Positions 23,050-32,902 of a stretch of 64,000 nucleotides of DNA are shown one piece after another. The DNA comes from Crotalaria pallida (taxonomy: Eukaryota; Streptophyta; Magnoliopsida; Fabales; Fabaceae), in the NCBI GenBank assembly GCA_037953625.1, contig CM075651.1, positions 150,490,001-150,554,000 of the forward strand, given 5' to 3'. The notes under the pieces were generated by a model that worked only from the letters and a program-made list of their open reading frames with translations, had not been told where the DNA came from and ran no database searches. The position numbers and the translations under genes were made by a program. Every line of letters starts with the position of its first letter. Within the stretch, counting starts at the first letter, position 1.

Positions 23050-24949
23050 CTACTCATGCCTACGCCTACCCCCACCCCTACCTCCTCTTCTACCCCCACC
23101 CCTAACCCTAACACCACCTCTTCTCTGCGTAGGCTCTGTAACCTCTTCAGTAATGGGTGTCAATGTCAACCGACGTATACCACTGAAAGCATCTAAGTAA
23201 GGATTATCGGCCACATCAATCAATGGTTCAACATATCCATCAATCATCTGCAATCGTTGAAGAGCGCGAGTCTACAAAGAAAATACAAAAAGTCCATACC
23301 TATCGGTCAATATGTTATCAATTAAGATAATGTGCGTAATAAAAAGGGATGACAACACTTACTAGTAACGTAGCCTCCGGACGATCAACTCTTACCGATG
23401 TGGGTAAGAGAAAGGGATGTGACACTCTGTGCACCCAATCGATGTATCCATCTACGCACTGACCCCTGTAGGTCACAGGCTCTCCTCTAGTGGCATCATC
23501 AAGAACATGAAGGTGCCATTCTCCAAAACTTTCATCAATGGCCGAGGGCAGGGGAACTCCAACGGGTGGATCAGCAGGGATAGTTTGAATGTATCCAAAC
23601 TGCCGCAACACTCTCTGCGGAAGATAAATCGTCCTCATCATACCACATCTCAGATAGCCACAGTAAAGGGAGACTTCCTCGAATGGCCTAGCATCTCAGT
23701 GATCTGGATCGTAAGGTTGTCATACCACTTGCTCAGGCGTCAACCTCTCAAGAAACATCCGATAGTGATTCTCAGAGTTGGACACCGATTGTTGAGGAAT
23801 CCACTTAGCGACCCTTGGCATATCCTCTTCATATACATCACTTATCACAGCACACGGACCGATCGATGGGAAATGATCAAATATCCATCCCTAATCATAA
23901 TAACAAAACAGTGAAATTAGTATACAATAAACAATCAATTTTTTTTAGTTTATTATAAATAAATACTAGTTAGTTTATTACCTGAAGCAAAGACATGTAT
24001 CCAGCCATTGACATCTTCTTTGCCTTGCTTGCGAATGATAAGTGGTCATACAAAAACGCCAGAGCGCTAGCACCCCATGCGTATCCGTCTACAGCATTCA
24101 AGTCATCAAATGCTTGCAAGAACTGGCGGCCAATTGTATTGTTGGTCTTATCTGTGAACAAGGTGGTCCCCACCAAGTACAGCAAATAAGCTCTCGCAGC
24201 AATCTCATAACACCGTCTTCGAATGGCCCTCTTAAACACATCCTTCAATGTGTTGAACATAATGGCCCCACTGCGATTGTCCAAGACCTCTTGCGTTGCA
24301 TCAGCATTGTCCATCCCTAGCAACTCGCGCATAAGCTGTGCAACATCAGTTTGGTTAGGCTTGTCCCATGGTATAAGAACCCCTGTAACTGGGATGTGAA
24401 TAATGCAGGAAACATCATCAAGAGTGATCGTCATCTCCCCGACAGGGAGATGAAAAGTATTGGTGTCTTCGTACCAGCGATCTACAAAGGCACCTAGTAG
24501 ACGCCGATCAACTATTGCATACGCTGTCTCTACAAGTGGTGCCAACCCCGAAGCCTCAAAAATCTCGCGCGCTTCTCTTGGCACATCAATACTATATAGT
24601 AGAGACATATCGAAAGCATGGTTATGACACCGGGCCAACAATCGGTCCTGCAATTTATATCAGTAAAAATTAATTAAAATAAAAAACTATAAAATATATT
24701 TCTTGAAATAATTTTGGTTCATTTGATACTTACACGTCCTTGCCAAATCTCTTTTGCTTGGTGCTCATCGTAGCTCTTAAGCAAAGACGTGTCCTGCGGG
24801 TCATGAACAACCATCTCCACCTCTTGCTCCTGCTCTTCATCATCGGATGAGTCAACGGGTTGTGACGGTCCAGCCCGGTCTTCTACCCGTCTCCTCCGAT
24901 TGGATGCCGTCATACGGTCTCTTTCCGATGGGTTTTTGGTCCTCGGCAT
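23050..24949 (-). pseudogene. Plant mobile domain (PMD/MAIN-like) gene with two in-frame stops
   Basis: Four exons on the minus strand, 24949-24734, 24647-23982, 23890-23363 and 23271-23050, form a 544-codon frame with clean GT-AG junctions. The product has a basic/acidic N-terminus (RRRR, DEEQEQEVE), then the aminotransferase-like plant mobile domain shared with MAIN and PP7-long proteins (DTNTFHLPVGEMTITLDDV, AWGASALAFLYDHL, WIFDHFPSIGP), and an Arg/Gly-rich tail. Two TGA codons interrupt exon 3: 23722-23720 (where a Trp would fit, VVWQPYDPD) and 23698-23696 (where Arg would fit). Both are single transitions. PMD proteins occur both as silencing/meristem factors and inside transposons. As a gene in this element it could act in evading silencing or in transposition; that is inference. 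Confidence 0.85.
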
Positions 24950-24951
24950 TA

Positions 24952-25634
24952 CTGTAACCAGAAAAATATGATCATATATGGATGTGTGATAAACATCAAA
25001 TTGAAAATAAAATGAAAATACCACGCTCGCTGCCCTCTTGGCGATCAACATAATTTTGACAAAGCTCGCTGGAGGGTCAGCGAGTTCACAAAACACTAAA
25101 GCTCGCTGAGACCCCAGCGAGCATGTTAAATTTATGCACTCGCTGAGCGAGCCAACCCTTAAACATGAAAAAAATCAAGCTCGCTGCCCTCTTGGCGAGC
25201 AAATCATTTTTATCAATACTCGCTGCAGGGTCAGCGAGTTCACAAAAATTTACAGGTCGCTGATACCCCAGCGAGAATGTTAAATTTAGATACTCGCTGG
25301 GGCCCTAGCGAGCAAAAACTAAACACAGAAAAAAAAATTGCAGAACAAAAAACGAACACAGCAGAATCCAAAATGCAAAAAAACGAACACAGCAAACGAA
25401 AATTGAACATGCAGCCAAAATACTCCATTATAAAATCCATTAAAACACATGAAAAGCAAAACCCTATAACTATTAACCCCTAAATCTATACCCTACCCCA
25501 AGATCTCCCCTCCCCCAGCGACCAAAACAAATTGAACAACAAAAATTGGGACAGAGAAGAACGGGACAGAGAAGAAGAGAAACAAATAGAACCAAAAAAA
25601 CAAAAAGAGAGAAAGGAAAAGAAAAAAGAAATAC
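24952..25634 (-). other. Probable 5'-UTR intron of the PMD gene
   Basis: On the minus strand AACTAAG|GTATTT (25634) and TGGTTACAG (24952), two bases before the ATG, delimit a likely leader intron. Palindrome array C lies within it, mirroring array A at the other end of the element. Confidence 0.55.
25023..25313. repeat. Palindrome array C
   Basis: About eight units, for example GCTCGCTGCCCTCTTGGCGA and CTCGCTGCAGGGTCAGCGAG, with the same CGCT/AGCG stem as arrays A and B but different loop sequences. Confidence 0.85.
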
Positions 25635-26116
25635 CTTAGTTTGTGGAGAGAAGTTGAAGTGGAAGTGGAAGAAGAGAGTTGAAGAAGAAAGAAGTTGAAG
25701 AAGAAGGAAGTTGGGGAAAAGTTGAAGAAGAAGGATTTACGGTGGGTTTGGGAATGGGTGGGATTGGGTAGTTAAGAGGTTGAGAGTAGTTTAAGAATTA
25801 AAATTTAATTAAGGGTGTTTTGGAATTTTCTATCTATAAGGGGGGTCAACTAAGTAAAATAGGGGGTTAATAAATTAATTCCCTCTACGACAATGGGGAG
25901 CTACCCTTAGTACTAGGACATAGCCCACCTTTGCCAAATCCTTTGAGGATGATTGTTAAGTATGACCATTTTTATAGAGCCTTGAATGACACCGACCAAT
26001 TCATTGTTCACCTCTGCTACTATACCTAGCATTAAATTGTTGAGTGAGATTGATATACATGCATGATGATCAAAGAACAAGAAGAATAAGAGGAAGACAA
26101 AGAAGGCTCATCAATT

Positions 26117-26450
26117 AAACTACTAATTTGCTTCTCACTTTATTTTTTATTATCAAATTGGTCCCTTACATTTTTTTATCATATTTGTCATTCACTTTTT
26201 TTTTCAATATCAATTTGATCTCTGAATTACTGTTCATCCTATGTGAATCAATATGATACACACACGTGTTATTTTCCTCTCCAAAAATGTATATGTGAAC
26301 CAATATGATATTGACACGTAAGATGAACAATGACTCATGAACCAATTTGATAAAAAAAAACATAAAAACCAATATAATATAAAAAAAAAACGTGAGAGAT
26401 CAATTTAATATTGAAAAACAAAGGAAGACACCAAATAAGTAGTTTGGCCT
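26117..26450. mobile_element. Old MULE-MITE-like inverted-repeat element
   Basis: AAACTACTAATTTG near 26121 and CAAATAAGTAGTTT near 26435 are inverted partners. GGTCCCTTAC and ACACGTGT/ACACGT motifs inside resemble the element at 56523-56828. The boundaries are approximate and no duplication was found. Confidence 0.5.
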
Positions 26451-26800
26451 CAAGTATTCAGTCATTTAATTTTTAATTTGATCAAGATTTTATATTGCAC
26501 AAATGCGATAACAATAGATTGCGGACACTATCAAAACTATAAAGTTGAATCTTAGATAGGACACAAATTTACAACCTTGAATATATAAATTTATTGTAAT
26601 TCAACACAAAAAAATAAAAAATAAAATTAGTATACCAGCATCATGTACAAAGGGCTGTTTCGTATCCTACCAATGGGGTCACCCATGGTGTCTAACACGC
26701 TTTCTGATGGCCCTACCTTGCATTTTCTCTCAAGATCTTCCACTTGAGCTCTATCAGATTGCCCCTGATAGCTTCGGATAATGAACTCCTTGACATCCAT

Positions 26801-27186
26801 ATCCAAGAAAAGGTTTAGGGTTTACGATTGTTTGTGTTGTGGCTAAAGAAATAAAGGAAGAGAAAGGGGAAGCTCAAAACTAAATAAGGTACTTAATAGA
26901 TATGGCAAGACAGTGCAACCAACGAAAAGTATTACAAGTTCCTCAACAAGAATGATTGGGGAAAGACTTCATAATGATAATCATTTATACAAAAAGCTAA
27001 GGAAAATGATTTTTTGTCTTATAGAGCATTTAAAGAATTGTTAAAAAAAAAAAAGGTTCTCAATCTTTTAACTAAAGTTTATTTGTTCATTATTAATTTT
27101 ATCTTATAGATTCAAATTATTAAATCGCGCTGAGAATTTTTCTTATACTTACGAAATATTGATAGTCCCGACTCATCAATAATTTG
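26801..27186. other. Former upstream region of the HLS1-like pseudogene
   Basis: AT-rich; would have held the 5' UTR and promoter. Nothing else recognised. Confidence 0.4.
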
Positions 27187-27223
27187 TCTATACTAGTAAG
27201 TAAGCCCGTGCGATGCACGAGGC
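27187..27223 (+). mobile_element. Helitron-like 5' terminus
   Basis: TCTATACTAGTAAGTAAGCC followed by CGTGCGATGCACG. TCTATACTA is a typical plant Helitron 5' end and the CCCGTGCGATGCACG palindrome is common just inside. The matching 3' end was not located, so the element's extent is unknown. Confidence 0.5.
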
Positions 27224-27640
27224 CATTACGCGAAGCCCCTAATTTAAACATGAAATTATTAAATGTTTTATATCATGACTTAAATTTGATTAACAAACAA
27301 TTGATTAAAATTTATTATCATGACTTAAATTTTATATTTTAAAAATAACCAAATTCTAAAGAAATTCAAATTAAAACATGATTAAAACATGTCAAGTGAC
27401 AAAACTTTCCTTAACCAACTTAATTTGGTTGTTTTAGAATTTGTTGATTTGTTAGATTATTTTCATGATTTTTTATTTTTGTAATTTTTTTAATCATTTT
27501 TTTAAGACAAATGAAGCATTTCAAATAATTTTTTTTAGTTTTCTTAACTTCAATCCTAAAAACCCATAATCTTTTGATTTTTTCAAGATAATAAAGTTTA
27601 TCCCTTTTTAGATTCCTATTCTCAACCCAAAATTATTAAA
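27224..27640. other. AT-rich sequence after the Helitron-like end
   Basis: No coding sequence seen; probably the body of the Helitron-like element or its remnants. Confidence 0.35.
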
Positions 27641-27654
27641 AACTCTTTTTTTAA

Positions 27655-28000
27655 CAATTTTCGTAACTTATGCATCAATGCATAACAAAAACCATTAATT
27701 AATAATAATCAACTTGAAAATATTCTTTAAATTTGTAGATATTTCTCTCATATTTGTCTTCTCAATGATCCAATTAATTTCGGTCTTCTCAATGATCTCA
27801 TTATGTTCTCTTCTATTAGTAAATTTCTCTTCTATTAGTAATAGATTTCTTTTTTTTTTTGTTTGAAAAAGATTTGAATCAGATTTGGAATAAAATAATT
27901 ACATTCAAAAGAATAATATAATACCTAAAATTGAAACTTTTTAATGGAATACAAATTTTCGTAACTTATGCATCAATGCATAACAAAAACCATTAATTAA
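27655..28000. repeat. Direct duplication that preserves an empty insertion site
   Basis: TTTCGTAACTTATGCATCAA and the following CATTAATTAA occur at about 27659 and again at about 27958. The first copy continues into TAATAATCAACTTGAAAATA without interruption. The second is interrupted by the 28001-31352 element and resumes at 31361. Confidence 0.85.
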
Positions 28001-28149
28001 GAGCTTTTCTTTTTGAACCCCCCTTATTACTTGTTGGCCCCCATTTGAGTTTTAACGGACAAAGTTGCCCTTATTTTACCGACTTTAACAAGGCGAAAAA
28101 TCATTCCCGACTTAAACAAGGCGGAAACAAATATTAATATATTTCCGCT

Positions 28150-28220
28150 TGCAAAGAGGCGAATTTTTTTCCGCTTACTTAAAGGCAGATTTTTTTCGCT
28201 CACTTAAGGGCGGAATAAAC
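28150..28220. repeat. Hairpin motifs near the left end of the 3.35-kb element
   Basis: Three consecutive imperfect stem-loops: CCGCTTGCAAAGAGGCG, CCGCTTACTTAAAGGC and CGCTCACTTAAGGGCGG, spaced by T-rich linkers. Confidence 0.65.
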
Positions 28221-29317
28221 TATTTTTGTGATTTGCGAAGGCAGTGTGGGTAACCATTTCTTTAATATATATCTGCTGGCATGGCAACCCATTCTAGAGG
28301 GGAAAAAAATAAAAAAGGAACCGCATGACTGAACTCCCCAAGTCCCAATACCTGATCATCCATGGCACCATAAACATAGGGCAGTGATTCTATAACTTTA
28401 ACTTATATAATATAATTATTTTACTCAGAGTTGCACAAATTTTCTTATACTAGGAAAATTGCCTGTGCGATGCACAAGTCTTAAATTTTGCTATCCTTTA
28501 TTTTTTTTTGAAGGGCTTTCCATTTGTTAAAACATTAAACATTAATTTTATTTACATGTGAATTTTTTTAGATATGTCTTTTGTCACACACTTATCATTA
28601 TCAAGGAAAAATCATAGTTATTATTTGACACATGTTGAAGTGCAAAAATATATTTGTAATGACCAATAAAAACATGTTGAATTGAAAATTAAAAATGTAA
28701 ATAAACAAAACAAAAACCAATTGTACTTCCAACTTCTAAAGTTTAGACACAACTTAAGAACATCTATTTGGAAAGAACCATGAACAAACTTATATATGAG
28801 AAGCAAAATACTTAAAAGAGAAAAAAATCTTTATCCTTACATCACCGGCGAGAACACGTTAGTTGCCTCAAGCATTTTGAAGGCAGTCACCTTCATTAAA
28901 TGTTTGTCTCCTTAATATTTCTTATTTTTGTGATTTTCTACCATCCTTGTGGTCGGGAGTATTTCCTCAATCGTTAAATGGGACGAAGGCCGGGAGTATT
29001 CCCTCAATCCTAAATCTAAAAGTTTTATGAGAAATTTACATCCATCATGAAGGTAGGTTAATTTTGTTAGTAACATTGAAATTGTACAAATTTAAAAGAA
29101 GTTTTTTTTATAAGCGTTTTTTGGAAAAGGTAATTAAGTTTTATTAGAAATTGAAATGAATTTATGCAAATTGGAAAAATAAAACTATAGATACAGATGG
29201 ATAAATATATATGGATTAAATGATAATTTTTTACTTTAATATTTTGAATGAAACTTTTTAGTTGAAATTTCACACATATTGACAATTTACTTTAATATTT
29301 TGGATATATATATTTTT

Positions 29318-29788
29318 ATTAGACTTTTTTTACTATTTTTTTACCTATATTTTTATTTATATTTTTATTAGTATTGTTTAATGATATTGTGTAGTGCATT
29401 AGATATATATGTATATATATATATAGAAAATAATTTTTTTAAAAATAATTTGGAGGGAAAGTAAGATTAACCCTCAACTTCTTCTATTTTATAATATGTT
29501 GATGATTATGTTGATGATGACTATTATTAATTATTAATATTGTGTTTCTAAGAAAACACGATGGGCGGTTATGATTTAATCTAATAAAATATGATGGACG
29601 GCTAAGATTAAAAGATACAAAATGGGCGGTTATGATTTAATGTAATAAAATATGATGGACGGCTAAGATTAAAAGATACAAAACACACACTTAATGATGG
29701 ATTTATGAGAGAAATACACCATTAGGAGGGAAAATGAGTGTTTTAGGAGGGAAATCTTTTTTGCCCTTCTACTTCTCCAATTTTAATA

Positions 29789-29822
<34 letters not shown>

Positions 29823-29903
29823 TTAGACTTTTTTTACTATTTTTTTACCTATATTTTTTTTATATTTTTATTAGTCTTGTTTAATGATATTGTGTAGTGC
29901 ATT

Positions 29904-29939
<36 letters not shown>

Positions 29940-30295
29940 TTTTTAAAAAAATAATTTGGAGGGAAAGTAAGATTAACCCTCAACTTCTCCTATTTTATAA
30001 TATGTTGATGATTATGTTGATGATGACTATTATTAATTATTAATATTGTGTTTCTAAGAAAACATGATGGGCGGTTATGATTTAATCTAATAAAATATGA
30101 TGGACGACTAAGATTAAAAGATACAAAATGGGCGATTATGATTTAATCTAATAAAATATGATGGACGACTAAGATTAAAAGATACAAAACACACACTTAA
30201 TGATGGATTTATGAGAGAAATACACCATTAGGAGGGAAAATGAATGTTTTAGGAGGGAAATCTTTTTTGCCCTTCTACTTCTCCAGTTTTAATAT
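29318..30295. repeat. Tandem ~0.5-kb direct repeat
   Basis: Sequence at about 29318-29800 recurs at about 29823-30295 with few differences (for example GAAAGTAAGATTAACCCTCA and GGAGGGAAATCTTTTTTGCC in both). Each copy contains a nested 57-bp duplication around ATGATGGACGGCTAAGATTA. TA and AAT microsatellites lie at the junctions. Confidence 0.85.
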
Positions 30296-30307
30296 ATATT
30301 GATAATA

Positions 30308-30580
30308 CTCCCTCCGGTCTAAAATATAAGCATCATTTCAAGATTTTTTTTGTCCATAATATAAGCCCCATTTCCAATTTCCAATGACATTAATTACTTT
30401 TTTTTTCCACAAACATCCCTATTTACTTAACACTTTTTACATTCCCAATAATAATTATAGGGGTACTTTTGAAAATACATATCAAATATTTACATTTCCA
30501 ATGTCACTAACTATACTAACTAACTTTCTTAAAGGGAGAGCTTTTGGTCAAAAGGTGCTTATATTTTAGACCGGAGGGAG
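30308..30580. mobile_element. Stowaway-type MITE
   Basis: Ends CTCCCTCCGGTCTAAAATAT and its complement at 30561-30580, flanked by TA (30306-30307, 30581-30582). Confidence 0.92.
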
Positions 30581-31134
30581 TATAACTAATTATAACTTGA
30601 GTGAAATGACACTTTGGTCCCTCAAGTTTTTTCGACAGGGACACTTTAGTCCTTCAAGAAATTTAATTCATTTTTAGTCCCCATGTTTTCCAAAAGTACC
30701 AATTTAGTCCCTCATATTTTCCAAAAGTACCAATTTAGTCCCTCAACGAAGTGGCTAACGGAAATAGAACAGGGACTAAAAAGTGGAATAAAAAGTGTTA
30801 AAAGTGTTAAATTATTCCACGTCCATTAAGAAAGTGGAATAATTTAGTTAATTGTATTAGAAATGTGAACATTTAATATGTAATTTTAAAATTACCCCTA
30901 TTAATATTATTGGGAGTCTAAAAAGTGTTAAATAAATGAGAATGTTTGTAGAAAAAAGTAACTAATGATCACTGAAAATTGATATGAGGCTTTATAATAT
31001 ATTTTTTTCCATAATATATTTATTAACCCATTTGACTAAGTTTAGGGACGGATGGGCTTTAAAAATTAACAACATAGAGTAGTTTTAATTTAATGTCTTG
31101 TCCAGTATGTGCTAATTCTTTAATGTTGTAATGA

Positions 31135-31265
31135 GCTTTTCCCGACTCCAACTAGTCGGCATTTTCCCGATTTCAACTAGTCGGATTTAAATTCCGACTC
31201 TAACTAGTCGGAAATATTAAATTTGTTCCCGACTTTTACAAAGCGTAAAGTTATTTCCGCCTTGT
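31135..31265. repeat. Hairpin motifs near the right end of the 3.35-kb element
   Basis: Stem-loops CCGACTCCAACTAGTCGG, CCGATTTCAACTAGTCGG and CCGACTCTAACTAGTCGG follow one another every 28 to 31 bp, followed by weaker relatives (CCGACTTTTACAAAGCG). Confidence 0.75.
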
Positions 31266-31360
31266 TTCAGAAGGTAAATAAAGGACAACTTCGTCCATAA
31301 AAATTAAAACGGGGGCCAATAAGCAATGAGGGGGGTTCAAAAAGAAAGAGTCTTAATTAA

Positions 31361-31620
31361 TAATAATCAACTTGAAAATATTTCTCACCTATTTGTCTTC
31401 TCAATGATCCCATTAATACCGGTCTTCTCAATGTCATTAATTTCGATCTTAAATGTTCGAGATATTTCTCTCCTATTTGTCTTCTCAATAATCCCATTAA
31501 TTTCGGTATTAAATATTGTAGATATTTCTCTCCTATTTGTCTTCTCAATAATCCCATTAATTTCGGTATTAAATATTGTAGATATTTCTCTCCTATTTGT
31601 CTTCCCAATAATCCTTTTTT
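31361..31620. repeat. 60-66-bp tandem repeats
   Basis: Units containing TATTTCTCTCCTATTTGTCT followed by TCTCAATAATCCCATTAATTTCGG are repeated about four times; relatives lie at 27738-27830. The open frames here (both strands) are by-products of the repeat. Confidence 0.85.
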
Positions 31621-32111
31621 TTCATCTTTAAACCCCAACTTTTTATTTCACTCTCATTTATACATGTTTACTTTTATCTTTTTCTTTCTATCGCATCACG
31701 TTACTAGTCACTTCTCTCTCTTATCTTCCCGTCTCACTCCTCCGGTCCTCCCTACATTTTACCTGCTTCACTTCAAAAAAAGGTGTGAGAACATCACTTT
31801 TCTTCTCCATTCCTGCATTCCTTAGTTCACTTTTTTTTTTTTTTTTTCCAGTTTTCACTTTGCTTATATTGTGTGTTGGGTGTACTTTTGTTTTCACTTT
31901 CAATACCACGTTTCTTCTCCATAACTACACTCCTTAGCTTCTAACATACCAGATCATTGTAAACCACTCTTGCTTGTTGAAATGTCTAGGATGTCAAAGA
32001 TGTTCTAGCCCAAATTTTGAAGATGAAGTTTGAATTGACTTTGATATATGACGTTGACAACTAGTTCCTCAAAGAAACGTAACAACCGGCCTAAGTCAGT
32101 ATTTGAATGTG
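31621..32111. other. Intergenic, no gene seen
   Basis: Pyrimidine-rich sequence without a recognisable coding region or repeat boundary. Confidence 0.4.
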
Positions 32112-32119
32112 TTTTTGTG

Positions 32120-32894
32120 CAGGGACAGACGTAGTTAGGGTTTAGTGAGAGTAATTGCCTTCACTAAGTTTTTTTTTTTTTTAAATATATATACATAAAT
32201 ATTACTTTTTTCAATTTTAAATGTAAAGTTTCATTTGATTAAAAATTCGTCATTTAAGAAAAATACGTAGTATTTTTAGTTACATTTAAAATATAAATAT
32301 TTGATATACTTAACTCTTTTCAAAACTACCCACATAATTATTATTAGAACTAAAAAATGTTGAGTAAATAAAAATGCTTACAGAGAAATATATATCATTG
32401 AAAATTCGAAGGAGATTTGCATTAAGGATAAAAAAAATATTCAAAGGAAGCTTACATTTATGACCGAAAGGAGCATATATGTTTCTAAGTTTGAAATAAA
32501 AGTTTAATGAGTTTTGAATTTTTAGTTTATTAAAGTTCAAGCCTTGAAGCTCATAAATTGGTGACCGATGGCTATGATGGACTGCCTCATAAAATTGTAG
32601 GCTAAGGTCGAAGCAAGTTCAAGATGAAGAATATAGTAAACAATACAATAAATAAGGATGCAAATAGACAACACAGTAACCAACATTGTACGAATGTTCC
32701 TTTATTTTGAAATTTCATTATTTCAATACAAATTTTTATCATAAAATTTTGATATATGATTTACTTTTTTTGATGAGGGTTGAGTATCCCTTAATAATGA
32801 CTTTTTTTTTTTAAATAAAATTCAGGTTATATTTTTAATGTTATTGATTTTTATTTGTCGTCCTCACATCTGAAAATTCCTGGGTCCATCCCTG
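32120..32894. mobile_element. Non-autonomous hAT element
   Basis: The ends CAGGGACAGACG at 32120 and CGTCC...GGGTCCATCCCTG ending at 32894 are hAT-like terminal inverted repeats (CAGGGAYRGAC). The flanks TTTTTGTG (32112-32119) and TGTTTGTG (32895-32902) are an 8-bp duplication with one mismatch. No transposase. Confidence 0.8.
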
Positions 32895-32902
32895 TGTTTG
32901 TG

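Larger units (their letters stand above)
18422..25883. mobile_element. Two-gene MULE with OTU-transposase and PMD genes, 7.5 kb
   Basis: The element splits an HLS1-like exon. Its flanks TTCACGACG (18413-18421) and TCTACGACA (25884-25892) correspond to the same codons of the host gene and differ at three positions, all transitions, so they look like an aged 9-bp duplication. The termini share a short imperfect inverted repeat (GGTTTTGATTTTCTAACC against GGGAATTAATTTATTAACC). Inside are a transposase-OTU gene (plus), a PMD gene (minus) facing it, and three palindrome arrays. Confidence 0.85.
15937..26800 (-). pseudogene. HOOKLESS1-like N-acetyltransferase pseudogene, split by two MULEs
   Basis: Four fragments in order on the minus strand match the HLS1 family (putative GNAT acetyltransferases; HLS1 itself is needed for the apical hook). 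Exon 1 is 26800-26636 (MDVKEFIIR..., GDPIGRIRNSP). Exon 2 starts near 26026 (VAEVNNELVGVIQGSIK), has a frameshift, and reaches KVGYVLVLRVAPHCRR before a 7.46-kb MULE. It resumes at 18421 (RREKGIASSPVQRLEEWF, ATEKENHASI, TEFFPSDIEN), is cut by a 1.61-kb MULE, and continues from 16493 (RNKLSLGIWVAY) to the family-typical end FVDPREV and a stop at 15937. Besides the two insertions there are compensating frameshifts near 16405 and 16330. The C-terminus is complete. The gene is dead, but its fragments still align well. Confidence 0.88.
28001..31352. mobile_element. MULE-like element, 3.35 kb, non-coding
   Basis: The ends share an inverted repeat of more than 100 bp (TTCTTTTTGAACCCCCCT, GGCCCCC, GACNAAGTTG, ACAAGGCGGAAA). 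TTAATTAA flanks both sides (27993-28000 and 31353-31360), extendable to 9 bp with one mismatch. The adjacent duplicate at 27655 shows the unoccupied site. There is no transposase. The interior holds short hairpins near both ends, a 0.5-kb direct repeat and a Stowaway MITE. Confidence 0.85.

Noticed and set aside
18816..25313. CRISPR-like appearance of the regularly spaced GC-rich repeats
   Set aside because: The units are palindromes with variable centres and AT-rich spacers in an intron-containing plant transposon; no cas genes and no identical repeats.
31326..31638. 101- and 93-codon frames with repeated sequence
   Set aside because: Both arise from the 60-66-bp tandem repeat, on opposite strands.
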